From CAYXZR01 sp964470025 (GTDB taxonomy: Bacteria; Patescibacteriota; Patescibacteriia; Buchananbacterales; UBA6539): a stretch of DNA of 21,119 nt. The stretch spans positions 1-21,119 of the forward strand of contig CAYXZR010000017.1 of the NCBI GenBank assembly GCA_964470025.1, given 5' to 3'. Shown piece after piece: positions 6,833-14,686 of the stretch (position 1 is the first letter of the stretch; each line of letters starts with the position of its first letter). The notes under the pieces were generated by a model. It was not told where the DNA came from. It searched no databases and was given only the letters and a program-made list of their open reading frames with translations. Both the position numbers and the translations under genes were made by a program.

Positions 6833-7273
6833 ATGGATTATCTATACATTATTATACCATTAATTGTACTTTTGGCGACCCAGGCACTTAAGCTAATGAC
6901 AGATGGGATAGCTGGTAATTTTTCCTTCTCTGGAATGTTTATAAGCTACGGGGGCATGCCATCAGCTCACACATCTTTTGCGGTTTCTATCACTACCCTC
7001 ATTGGACTACACTATGGAGTTCACACCGCACTTTTTGGCCTTTCACTTGTATACACCATTCTTATCATGCGTGACGCTATGACGTTTCGCAAAGTGCTGG
7101 GTGAACAAGGAAAAGCAATTAACTCTCTAGTTGGCAACCTCTCTAAGGCTAAGCAAGCTGGGTTTCCTCGCTTCCGTGAACGTGTTGGTCACTCTTGGCT
7201 TGAGGTGCTTGTAGGTGCAGTATGGGGTAGCTGCCTTACGTATATTATTTACTATTTTGTAAGTATAACTTAG
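6833..7273 (+). CDS. Divergent PAP2 family (DUF212-like) membrane protein
   Basis: The product from ATG 6833 is 146 aa. It has several membrane helices and the divergent PAP2 signatures: YGGMPSAHTSFAVSI (about residues 39-53), IMRDAMTFRKVLGEQGKAIN (about 78-97) and GHSWLEVLVGAVWG (about 122-135). These correspond to the PSxH and GH catalytic segments of acid-phosphatase/PAP2 enzymes. The first basic motif of classical PAP2 is not obvious. The substrate is probably a lipid phosphate or pyrophosphate (inference); its position beside uppP would suit isoprenoid carrier metabolism. A GTG at 6800 would add 11 residues but overlap uppP. Its stop overlaps the fpg stop by 3 nt. Confidence 0.85.
   Translation: MDYLYIIIPLIVLLATQALKLMTDGIAGNFSFSGMFISYGGMPSAHTSFAVSITTLIGLHYGVHTALFGLSLVYTILIMRDAMTFRKVLGEQGKAINSLVGNLSKAKQAGFPRFRERVGHSWLEVLVGAVWGSCLTYIIYYFVSIT
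6851..6856 (-). promoter_or_regulatory. Probable extended -10 for the uppP operon
   Basis: Reading minus, TGG-TATAAT ends about 29 nt before the uppP ATG. No good -35 is visible, but the TGn extension can compensate. The element lies inside the first codons of the divergent PAP2 gene. Confidence 0.55.
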
Positions 7274-8142
7274 GACTGACAATTTCTACAAAAGTGAGTC
7301 CCTCTACCATTAAGCGTAATTCGCTTGATGGTATTTTTTTTACACTTAAGACACTGCTTACCAGTTCTTTGATATACCTTCAAATACTTAGCATATCCAC
7401 CTGGCTGACCATCATGTCCGACATACGTATGTGTTGACGTGCCGCCAACCTCAATGGCTTTTTTAATAATTTTTTTAATGTTTTGATACAGTTTTTTTTG
7501 TTCGGTGACTGTAATTTTTTTTACCTGCCGTGTAGGCAAGATACCTGATGAAAATAATGTTTCATCAACATAAATATTACCTAGTCCAGCAATCACTTTC
7601 TGATCAAGTAATAATTGCTTAATTTTCCGCAAAGGGTATCGTGAGAGCATTGACTGAAACTCTTTGAATGTAAAGTGACTATCACCTGGCTCTGGTGCTG
7701 AGTTTTTAATTAATAACTCTACTTCTTGTTTAGTTGCTAGCTTCATCCAGCCAAATTTTCGTACATCGTTGAAGAACAACGTTGAACCATCTTTGAATTC
7801 TATACTATGATGCGTGAACGCATTTGGTAGATTATCAAGACTTCCTGGATGTGGATGACCGCCAAAAGTAAGCTCTGCTTTCTTGGTTTTTGGGCGGAAG
7901 ATAAGCTGCCCTGTCATTTTCAGGTGAATCAAAATATAACTATCACCACTAAGCTCGATGATAATTACTTTTGCTCGCCGTGAGACTTTTTTAACTTTAT
8001 TACTTACTGCTTGTTTTTGAAAGCTATTGAAAGAAGGCAGCACCTTCTTAGGCCAATCGCTCCACACCTTTGCAATAGTCTTACCTCTAATTACAGTATT
8101 AAGGCCGGCAGCTACAGTTTGTACCTCTGGCAACTCTGGCAT
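7270..8142 (-). CDS. mutM: Formamidopyrimidine-DNA glycosylase
   Basis: This bifunctional base-excision glycosylase/AP lyase removes 8-oxoguanine and formamidopyrimidines. The 290-aa protein begins MPELPEV, giving the catalytic Pro2 and Glu3 after Met removal. It carries HLKMTGQL with the conserved lysine region, GLGNIYVDETLF, the H2TH region, and a C-terminal zinc finger of CxxC...CxxC type (CLKC and CRNC). It follows secA by 8 nt on the same strand and is probably co-transcribed. Also known as fpg. Confidence 0.96.
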   Translation of the reverse strand: MPELPEVQTVAAGLNTVIRGKTIAKVWSDWPKKVLPSFNSFQKQAVSNKVKKVSRRAKVIIIELSGDSYILIHLKMTGQLIFRPKTKKAELTFGGHPHPGSLDNLPNAFTHHSIEFKDGSTLFFNDVRKFGWMKLATKQEVELLIKNSAPEPGDSHFTFKEFQSMLSRYPLRKIKQLLLDQKVIAGLGNIYVDETLFSSGILPTRQVKKITVTEQKKLYQNIKKIIKKAIEVGGTSTHTYVGHDGQPGGYAKYLKVYQRTGKQCLKCKKNTIKRITLNGRGTHFCRNCQS

Positions 8143-8150
8143 ACGCCTGG

Positions 8151-10895
8151 CTATTTACCGTGGCATTGTTTGAATTTTTTTCCTGAGCCACAAGGACAGA
8201 GGTCATTGCGTCCTACTTTCTGACCCTGGTAATGCGTTCGTTCGTTTTCTGTTACTACTTGTTCACGCTGTTCAACTTGCTTCTGCTGATCTGTTTTGCC
8301 GCCAGCTTGTTGTGCCATTCGTGCCAGCGATGACTGATTTGACTGTGCAGTTTTTGCAGGGGCTTGAAACATCATATTTCGCATCGGAGATGATTGCTCT
8401 GAAATCTGTGTACCTGGACTTACTTTAAACACACCATATACTACACGCTTTCTGATAGTTGCTAGTAACTCATGGAATAAATGAAATGCCTCCTTCTTAT
8501 ACTCAACAAGTGGATCTCGCTGCCCATATCCACGCAGACCAATACCAGTTCGCAAGTGGTTAATTGCTTCTAGATGTTCAACCCAAAGTACATCGATACT
8601 GCGAAGTAGCATGGCTTTCTCTATTTTTCTTAATGCATCTGGATTACCTAGTGCTGTGGCTAACTCATCTTCAAGCTGGTTGTAACTCTCTGTTGCGAGC
8701 TTTAATAAATAACCTTTCAACATGGCTCGTGCTGAGTCATCCTCGATGTCATCACCAGCTTGTTCTCGAATCTGATCGAGCTTAAGTCGCATTTCTGCAG
8801 GCACCGGAAACATACTATGGGCGACTTCATAGATTTCTTCGATATCCCAGATATGTTCATCATCGTCTTTGGTGTGAAAACTAACTACACTATCGATCTC
8901 ATCTTGCAAAAATGTAATGATATGATCTTTGGCATTTTCACTGGTTAGTATATCCCAACGCATACCGTAGACCGTTTCACGATGTTTATTAATCACATCG
9001 TCATACTGCACTAAGTGCTTTCGAGAATCAAAGTGATAGCCTTCAACTTTTTTCTGAGCTGACTCCAGTGTTCGTGTAATGATTTTTGTTTCGATAGCCA
9101 TATCTTCAGGAACATTCATTCGCTCCATGATAGTTTTCATCCGCTCAGATGGGAAAATACGCATCAGATCATCATCAAAAGAAACATAGAACTGACTTAC
9201 TCCTGGATCACCCTGACGACCAGCACGACCTCGCAACTGATTATCAATTCGTCGTGATTCATGTCGCTCAGTACCAATAATACAGAGTCCGCCCAATTCT
9301 TTTACCTTCTTCTCTATTTCTTTATCAACTGGATCACCACCAAGCTTAATATCAACTCCACGACCCGCCATGTTAGTTGCAACAGTAATTGCACCTGGCT
9401 TACCTGCTTGTGAAATAATCTCAGCTTCACGCTCATGAGCTTTAGCATTAAGCACTTTCACATCTAATCCTTCTTTTCGCAAAAGCTCAGCAACCACTTC
9501 GTTTTTCTCAATTGAAATAGTACCAATCAATATTGGCTGACCAGTTTCATGTCGCTTCTTGACCTCAGCAACTACGGCCATTAACTTGCCGCGCTCGCTT
9601 TTAAAAATTCGATCTGACAGATCTTTTCGCTCGATCTCTTTATTTGTCGGGACAACCGTTACCAATAAGTTATAGATTTTTTCAAATTCTTCTGCTTCAG
9701 TCTCAGCAGTACCTGTCATGCCAGCTAGTTTTTCATACATTCGGAAGTAATTCTGAAATGTAATTGTTGCAAGGGTTTTACTTTCTCGCTGCACTTCTAC
9801 ATTTTCTTTTGCTTCAATAGCCTGATGGAGTCCTTCGCCATAACGTCGTCCTGGCATCATGCGACCGGTAAATTCATCGACAATGATAATTTCATTATCT
9901 TTTACTACATAGTCTTTATCTTTCTTGAAAATTGCATGCGCTCGTAAGGCTTGTTCAATATGATGTACATCTGCGACTCCTCGCTCTGTATAGATATTAT
10001 CTACGCCAAGCATTTTCTCCATTTTTGTAATACCTTCTTCAGTAAGAATTGCTGAACGCATCTTTTCATCTACATTGTAATCTTCGTTCTCTTTAAGTTT
10101 AACCACTAACTGCGCAAACTGACGGTATCGTTCGGTTGACTCCATGTCTGGCGCAGAAATGATAAGCGGCGTTCGAGCTTCGTCAATCAAAATACTGTCG
10201 ACTTCGTCAACAATAGCGTAGAAAAAATCTCGCTGTACTTTTTGATCAACACTCTGAACCATGTTATCTCGTAGATAATCAAATCCAAATTCATTGTTTG
10301 TACCATAGGTAATGTCTGCCTGATAGGCTTCTTTTCGCTCAACTGCCTTGAGATGCTGCAATCGTTCATCATGGTGATTCTCATCGATATACTCTGGATC
10401 AAAAAGATATGCGGTCTGATGCACAATCACACCGACATTTAATCCAAGAAAATGATATACAGGAGCCATCCAGCCACAGTCACGAGATGAAAGATAATCA
10501 TTTACGGTTACCAAGTGCACACCCTTCCCGGCTAGTGCATTAAGATACAGTGGTAATGTAGCGACAAGCGTTTTACCTTCACCGGTTTTCATTTCAGAAA
10601 TTCGCCCTTGATGCATTGCAATACCACCGATGAGCTGTACATCATAGTGACGCATACCAAGCACTCGACGAGCTGCCTCACGAACTGTTGCATACGCTTC
10701 TGGTAAGATGTCATCTAGACTCTTGTTGTTATCTGAAAGCTCTTTTTTTAGTTTAGCAGTTTGCTCTTTTAGCTTTTCATCAGAAAAACCCTTGAGTGTT
10801 GGCTCAAGTGCGTTTATTTGATCAACTAACGGCTGAATTTTTTTAATATATTTCTTATTCGGATCACCAAATACCTTGTCTAGAAAGTGTGCCAT
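8151..10895 (-). CDS. secA: Preprotein translocase ATPase SecA
   Basis: This motor ATPase pushes unfolded preproteins through SecYEG. The protein is 914 aa from ATG 10895, a normal SecA length. Visible landmarks are the N-terminal helix (MAHFLDKVFGDPNKKYIKKI), Walker A TGEGKTLVATLP (about residues 104-115), the DEVDSILIDEARTPL Walker B/DEAD-like motif, TIDA-like NYFRMYEKLAGMTGTAETE, ATNMAGRGVDIKLGG and GRAGRQGDPG of the second NBD, then helical scaffold and wing domains. The C-terminus keeps the zinc tail CPCGSGKKFKQCHG (about 900-913). An in-frame TTG at 10955 would add 20 residues not seen in the family, so I prefer the ATG. mutM follows after 8 nt. Confidence 0.97.
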   Translation of the reverse strand: MAHFLDKVFGDPNKKYIKKIQPLVDQINALEPTLKGFSDEKLKEQTAKLKKELSDNNKSLDDILPEAYATVREAARRVLGMRHYDVQLIGGIAMHQGRISEMKTGEGKTLVATLPLYLNALAGKGVHLVTVNDYLSSRDCGWMAPVYHFLGLNVGVIVHQTAYLFDPEYIDENHHDERLQHLKAVERKEAYQADITYGTNNEFGFDYLRDNMVQSVDQKVQRDFFYAIVDEVDSILIDEARTPLIISAPDMESTERYRQFAQLVVKLKENEDYNVDEKMRSAILTEEGITKMEKMLGVDNIYTERGVADVHHIEQALRAHAIFKKDKDYVVKDNEIIIVDEFTGRMMPGRRYGEGLHQAIEAKENVEVQRESKTLATITFQNYFRMYEKLAGMTGTAETEAEEFEKIYNLLVTVVPTNKEIERKDLSDRIFKSERGKLMAVVAEVKKRHETGQPILIGTISIEKNEVVAELLRKEGLDVKVLNAKAHEREAEIISQAGKPGAITVATNMAGRGVDIKLGGDPVDKEIEKKVKELGGLCIIGTERHESRRIDNQLRGRAGRQGDPGVSQFYVSFDDDLMRIFPSERMKTIMERMNVPEDMAIETKIITRTLESAQKKVEGYHFDSRKHLVQYDDVINKHRETVYGMRWDILTSENAKDHIITFLQDEIDSVVSFHTKDDDEHIWDIEEIYEVAHSMFPVPAEMRLKLDQIREQAGDDIEDDSARAMLKGYLLKLATESYNQLEDELATALGNPDALRKIEKAMLLRSIDVLWVEHLEAINHLRTGIGLRGYGQRDPLVEYKKEAFHLFHELLATIRKRVVYGVFKVSPGTQISEQSSPMRNMMFQAPAKTAQSNQSSLARMAQQAGGKTDQQKQVEQREQVVTENERTHYQGQKVGRNDLCPCGSGKKFKQCHGK

Positions 10896-10972
10896 TTGAG
10901 CAAAATTAAGAGTAATATAGTACCATAGCGTACCACGTATATACGCAATATTCAAGTAATACTTGCGGTTAA

Positions 10973-11002
10973 ATTATACTAAAAAAGTATTTACATTGAC
11001 AA
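10973..11002 (-). promoter_or_regulatory. secA promoter
   Basis: -35 TTGTCA (11002-10997), an 18-nt spacer and a consensus -10 TATAAT (10978-10973). The leader to the ATG at 10895 would be about 70 nt. Its -35 overlaps the -35 of the divergent promoter. Confidence 0.78.
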
Positions 11003-11024
11003 GTTTTTTAAATTATGGTTTAAT
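10996..11024 (+). promoter_or_regulatory. Promoter of the receiver cassette
   Basis: Consensus -35 TTGACA (10996-11001), a 17-nt spacer and -10 TTTAAT (11019-11024, 5 of 6 matches). The predicted leader is about 40 nt. It overlaps the secA -35 on the opposite strand. Confidence 0.8.
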
Positions 11025-11071
11025 CTATTAATTATTGTTCATTCCAATTGAAATTGAGAAGAGGTCAGAAT

Positions 11072-11458
11072 ATGAAGAAGCGTATTGAAGTTATAGTGGT
11101 TGATGACGAAGCTAGTGTTCGTAAGGTTCTGCAGATGCTCCTAGAGCGATCAAAACTGGCAGAATTTAGTGTTACAACCTTCGAAAAACCAGTCGACGCA
11201 CTCCCCCACATCGCAGAACATCCGCCCCACATTCTCTTTTCTGACTATGAAATGCCTGGCATGCATGGTCCAGAGCTACTTCGCAGAACTGCAGAAGTAA
11301 GTCCCGCCACAAAAACAATACTGATGACTGGCAGAGACTATGAAGAAAGAGCAACAGAGGCCGCAAGCCTCAACGCAATCTTCCTGGCTAAACCAGCTAA
11401 CCTTGAAACCGTTCGCGAAATTCTAGCTACCATACTAGAACAACTTGAGCAAACCTAA
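11072..11458 (+). CDS. Receiver-only response regulator (CheY-like)
   Basis: This 128-aa single REC domain has all catalytic residues: acidic pair Asp11-Asp12 (VVDDEAS), phosphoacceptor Asp58 (FSDYEMPGMHG), Thr86 (LMTGRD) and Lys107 (LAKPAN). There is no DNA-binding or enzymatic output domain, so it should act by protein-protein contact or as a phosphorelay step. The start is ATG 11072, with ribosome binding site AGAGGT (11060-11065); a TTG at 11048 is less likely. It is first in a three-gene unit. No histidine kinase gene is visible in this window. Confidence 0.92.
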   Translation: MKKRIEVIVVDDEASVRKVLQMLLERSKLAEFSVTTFEKPVDALPHIAEHPPHILFSDYEMPGMHGPELLRRTAEVSPATKTILMTGRDYEERATEAASLNAIFLAKPANLETVREILATILEQLEQT

Positions 11459-11528
11459 AGGAGATAGAACACCCACACACGACGTTCGCTGGCCCATAGT
11501 CATAATAAAAAAAAGAAAGGAACTGACC

Positions 11529-11906
11529 ATGAAGAGAATACTAGTGGTCGACAATGACCCAGCAGTTGTAAAGGTTTTATCCCAAAATCTTATAGATTAC
11601 GGATATGAAGCCCTGCAAGCATCATCGACAGCTGTGGCGCTTGAAATAGTCACTGAGGCTTCGCCAGACCTTGTTATAACTGGCGTCTTTTTCCAAGAAG
11701 GTACCATGAACGGCTTGGCACTAATTGAAGCCATTGAGAGAATTTCGAAGACACCTAAGTTCCTAATCCTTACTGGCCAGGACTGTGAAGGTGTCTCCTC
11801 GACAACTCGAACCTCGAACAACACTGTCGTTGATATTTTCTTTAAGCCGCCTGATTTCAACGCACTCATGAAAAAAGTCAGCCAACTCTTGGCAACACCT
11901 AACTAA
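11529..11906 (+). CDS. Atypical receiver domain protein lacking the phosphoacceptor Asp
   Basis: The 125-aa protein has the REC fold. MKRILVVDNDPAV shows strand 1 with Asp8 but Asn9 in place of the second acid. PDLVITGVFFQEGTMNG aligns with the usual DLVLLDVMMPGxxG and puts Gly52 where the phosphorylated Asp should be. Thr82 (LTGQD) and Lys106 (FFKPPD) remain. By analogy with other pseudo-receivers it is probably not phosphorylated and may respond to ligands or partner proteins (inference). The ribosome binding site AAAGGAA (11516-11522) supports ATG 11529. It follows the first regulator by 70 nt. Confidence 0.88.
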   Translation: MKRILVVDNDPAVVKVLSQNLIDYGYEALQASSTAVALEIVTEASPDLVITGVFFQEGTMNGLALIEAIERISKTPKFLILTGQDCEGVSSTTRTSNNTVVDIFFKPPDFNALMKKVSQLLATPN

Positions 11907-11919
11907 TGAAGGAGTTTTT

Positions 11920-12282
11920 ATGCGGTTACTAGTTGTACATCCCCCCTACTACCCAAGAAGAAGTCGTATGTCAACGTGGGTAGCGGGAGCAAAGGAGTTG
12001 CTAAGCTCACGTCGCTTCATGCCTTGTAGCACGTACGAGGCTATACGATCTGAAATTGATCGACGTCAGCAAAAGGTACTGATACTCCTGTGCCTTGATG
12101 ACGAAGCGCTTACCCTTAGCCACAAGGAGATTGAACAACTGTCTCCTCTGGCTGAGAAAAAAGGTTTTAAGGTGATGATCTTCTCGGATTCCAAGGAGCA
12201 TAACACCTGTAAAGCCTATGTTGTGACCTCACGAGAGCTTCAGCAGGTCAGCTTTCACTCAATTGTTTCTTTGTTCATCTAA
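11920..12282 (+). CDS. Small protein of unknown function, possibly a fully degenerate receiver
   Basis: The product is 120 aa and matches no family I recognise. A strong ribosome binding site (AAGGAG, 11909-11914) precedes ATG 11920, 13 nt after the previous stop. The apparent order is strand MRLLVVHPP, helix, strand RFMPCS, helix YEAIRSEIDRR, strand KVLILLCLDD, helix LSHKEIEQLSPLAEKKG, strand FKVMIFSDS, short segment, strand KAYVVTS, helix. That resembles the alternating beta-alpha order of a receiver, with Cys near the phosphoacceptor position and no acidic pair or Lys (inference). It ends just before a strong terminator. Confidence 0.75.
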   Translation: MRLLVVHPPYYPRRSRMSTWVAGAKELLSSRRFMPCSTYEAIRSEIDRRQQKVLILLCLDDEALTLSHKEIEQLSPLAEKKGFKVMIFSDSKEHNTCKAYVVTSRELQQVSFHSIVSLFI

Positions 12283-12286
12283 CTAT

Positions 12287-12316
12287 AAGCAAGTCGTTTT
12301 ACGGCTTGCTTTTTTT
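12287..12316 (+). terminator. Intrinsic terminator of the receiver cassette
   Basis: An 11-bp stem, AAGCAAGTCGT (12287-12297) with ACGGCTTGCTT (12301-12311), has one wobble and a TTT loop and runs into a T tract to 12316. The minus-strand reading lacks a T tract, so it serves the plus strand. It abuts the murB stop codon. Confidence 0.9.
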
Positions 12317-13286
12317 AAAATCCAATCAGTTGTACCTCTTCCTGGAGCTGAATTCCCAGCTCATCACGAACATGCATTTTAACATCTGAGATTAACATAA
12401 GTACATGTTCTGCCTTTGCATCGCCCTTATTAACTATAAAAGCTGCATGCTTATCTGATACTTGTGCGCCACCAATCGTCTTACCTTTTAAACCAAGTTT
12501 ATCGATAACAAAACTTGCCGGGAGTTTATTAAACTTTGTTGCCTCTTGATATTGCTCTTCACTAATATCAAGCACCCGCATAATTTTTTCCTTATCTACT
12601 GCAACTGTTTGTAGATCAATATTTTTAAAGGTGCAGCCAGTGTTTGGATATTCTAATGGTTGCGTGGTTCGTCGGCGTTGATTGTATCTATCAATTAACG
12701 CTTTATCTGCAGCGATATCACCTTTCTGAAGCTCAAGCACTGCAGCTATCACTACCCCGCCCTCATCTTTAAGTCTACTATGTCGGTATGCGAATCCCAT
12801 CTGCTCTTTTGAGAGCATTTGCAACTTACCATCTTTGTATACTGCAACGGTTTTTACTATGTCACCAATTTGCTCACCATATGCCCCCGCATTTCCACGG
12901 ATTGCCCCTCCAATAGTGCCAGGTAAGCCAGCAATCCACGGCCACCCGGTAAGTCCAGCTTTTACTGTCGCATCAAGCACATCTACAACTAGTGCACCAG
13001 AATCAACTGCAAGTAGTGTGTCATCAATTGTAAAGCTATTGTTTTGCTGCACGATCACCAACCCATCAAACCCATCATCTGAGATAAGAATGTTTGTACC
13101 TGAGCCAAGAATAAAATATGGAATCTTAAGCTCATCTGCAGTGGCTAGTGCCCTTGTAAAATCATCATTATTTTTTGCAATAAAAAAATATTTTGCTGGT
13201 CCGCCAATTTTATACCAAACATACTGTGCCAATGGTTCATTTTCCTTAACTTCTGGACTGATTTTTTTTCGTAATTGTTCAATCAT
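12315..13286 (-). CDS. murB: UDP-N-acetylenolpyruvoylglucosamine reductase
   Basis: This FAD enzyme reduces UDP-GlcNAc-enolpyruvate to UDP-MurNAc. It is 323 aa from ATG 13286, 1 nt after the murC stop; frames starting farther upstream overlap murC and lack family similarity. FAD-binding motifs are YKIGGPAKYF, GSGTNILISDDGFDGLVI and GLPGTIGGAIRGNAGAYG; YRHSRLK follows. The proton-donor position usually held by Ser is Cys here (NTGCTFKN), a variant I believe occurs in other MurBs. The C-terminal Glu region (LQEEVQLIGF) is present. It is last in the long mur/fts operon. Confidence 0.95.
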   Translation of the reverse strand: MIEQLRKKISPEVKENEPLAQYVWYKIGGPAKYFFIAKNNDDFTRALATADELKIPYFILGSGTNILISDDGFDGLVIVQQNNSFTIDDTLLAVDSGALVVDVLDATVKAGLTGWPWIAGLPGTIGGAIRGNAGAYGEQIGDIVKTVAVYKDGKLQMLSKEQMGFAYRHSRLKDEGGVVIAAVLELQKGDIAADKALIDRYNQRRRTTQPLEYPNTGCTFKNIDLQTVAVDKEKIMRVLDISEEQYQEATKFNKLPASFVIDKLGLKGKTIGGAQVSDKHAAFIVNKGDAKAEHVLMLISDVKMHVRDELGIQLQEEVQLIGF

Positions 13287-13287
13287 A

Positions 13288-14679
13288 TTATTTTGAAATA
13301 ATTGCGTCACGAATCTTATATACATCACCTGCTCCCATGGTAACAAATACTGTATCTGCAGATAACTTTGATTCAACGAATTTTGTAGCTTCTTTTATAC
13401 TACCACCAGCTACGACGTTGTGGTGCTGCTCTTGTAGGGCACTAATAAATGCATCTGTTGTAAAGTTGGTAACTCTTTCTCGAGCTGAAGGAAAAATATC
13501 TACGACAATCACCTCGTCAGCTGATGCAAAACTCTTTACAAAATCAGCGAGTAATGTTTGTGTTCGGGTAAACGTATGTGACTGAAAGATACAACAAATT
13601 TTTTTCTCGGGGAAATGCTGTTTTATCGCTTTCAAAGTGACATCAATCTCTGTGGGATGATGACCGTAATCATCAATAAAAGTAATACCATCATGAACTA
13701 TCATCTCTGTGCGACGCTGTAATCCTGAAAACTTTTGCAAAGCCTGCCTAACTTCAAGCCTATCTAGACCTAAATGCTCTGTAATCACAATGCACGCCAA
13801 AGCGTTCAAGGCATTGTGCTTGCCCCATAGCTGTATTGAGTACTCTCCAAAAAGCTCGCCATTACTAACTACTGTAAATGTAGTTTTGCCACCACTTTGC
13901 TCTAATTGATCAATATAGTAATCATTATTCCTATCCACTCCATATGTGATCACCTTATCTTTGTACTTTTGAATAATTTTCTGACAACTTTTCCAATCTC
14001 CGCACACTACTGCCTTTTGCTTAGTATTATCAATCAATTGCTCAAAATATCCTTCAAGCTCTTCAATGTTTCTATATACATCAACATGCTCATACTCTAG
14101 ACTAGTGATAATGCTTAAGGCTGGCTCAAGGTCTAAAAATTTTGGCTGTCGATCAGACTGTGATTTGATATACTCATCACTTTCGATGGTAAAGTGCTTG
14201 CCGTCGCCCCACTGCGCATGTGCTGGCAGCTGCTTTATTGCCCCTGTCCCAATCAAATAGCTTGGCTGTAGCTGCATACTATTACAGACAAATGACAAGA
14301 GAGCTGTAGTGGTAGTTTTACCATGAGTACCTGTTACTGCAATGGTGACCTTCTCTTTACTCAGCTGACCACGTAATTCTGAATCGGTAATAGTTACTAT
14401 TCCTCTTTTTTTTGCTTCCTGCACTTCAATATGCGTATCTTCCCATGATGCACCAACAACCACACAATCAGGCTGCCAATTTAAATTATCTGCGTTGAAC
14501 CCCTTAAATACCTTAATACCGTGTTCAGCTAGGACACTATCGGTAATAAACTCTTCATCCGTATCTGATCCTGCCACCTCTTTACCTTTCTGCATACAAA
14601 TAACTGCAAGACCCGAGAGTGCAACTCCCTTGATTCCGATAAAGTATATTCGCTTATACTTTGCAATATCAATACTCAT
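13288..14679 (-). CDS. murC: Mur ligase, MurC type (UDP-N-acetylmuramate-L-alanine ligase)
   Basis: It adds L-alanine to UDP-MurNAc using ATP. The 463-aa protein has three Mur-ligase domains: an N-terminal nucleotide-sugar domain (RIYFIGIKGVALSGLA, about residues 10-25), the central ATPase with P-loop TGTHGKTTTT (116-125), and a C-terminal domain with DDYGHHPTEI and FQSHTFTRT. The central segment (ESDEYIKSQSDRQPKFLDL, then SLEYEHVDVY) is nearer in look to Mpl, the murein-peptide recycling ligase, than to the MurC EADESDxSF/DHxD pattern, so an Mpl-like activity is not excluded. I chose ATG 14679; a TTG at 14694 would overlap the previous gene. It sits between the patatin gene (7 nt) and murB (1 nt). 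Confidence 0.9.
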   Translation of the reverse strand: MSIDIAKYKRIYFIGIKGVALSGLAVICMQKGKEVAGSDTDEEFITDSVLAEHGIKVFKGFNADNLNWQPDCVVVGASWEDTHIEVQEAKKRGIVTITDSELRGQLSKEKVTIAVTGTHGKTTTTALLSFVCNSMQLQPSYLIGTGAIKQLPAHAQWGDGKHFTIESDEYIKSQSDRQPKFLDLEPALSIITSLEYEHVDVYRNIEELEGYFEQLIDNTKQKAVVCGDWKSCQKIIQKYKDKVITYGVDRNNDYYIDQLEQSGGKTTFTVVSNGELFGEYSIQLWGKHNALNALACIVITEHLGLDRLEVRQALQKFSGLQRRTEMIVHDGITFIDDYGHHPTEIDVTLKAIKQHFPEKKICCIFQSHTFTRTQTLLADFVKSFASADEVIVVDIFPSARERVTNFTTDAFISALQEQHHNVVAGGSIKEATKFVESKLSADTVFVTMGAGDVYKIRDAIISK

Positions 14680-14686
14680 CCCTAGA

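Noticed and set aside
10896..10955. TTG-initiated N-terminal extension of secA
   Set aside because: The 20 extra residues do not resemble any SecA N-terminus, and the ATG at 10895 gives the normal MAHFLDKVFG start.
12287..12316. Terminator acting also for murB on the minus strand
   Set aside because: The minus-strand reading of the hairpin is followed by ATAGTTAG rather than a T tract.
13287..13376. Upstream extension of murB to 13376
   Set aside because: It overlaps the murC 3' end and the added residues have no MurB similarity; ATG 13286 begins the family-like sequence.
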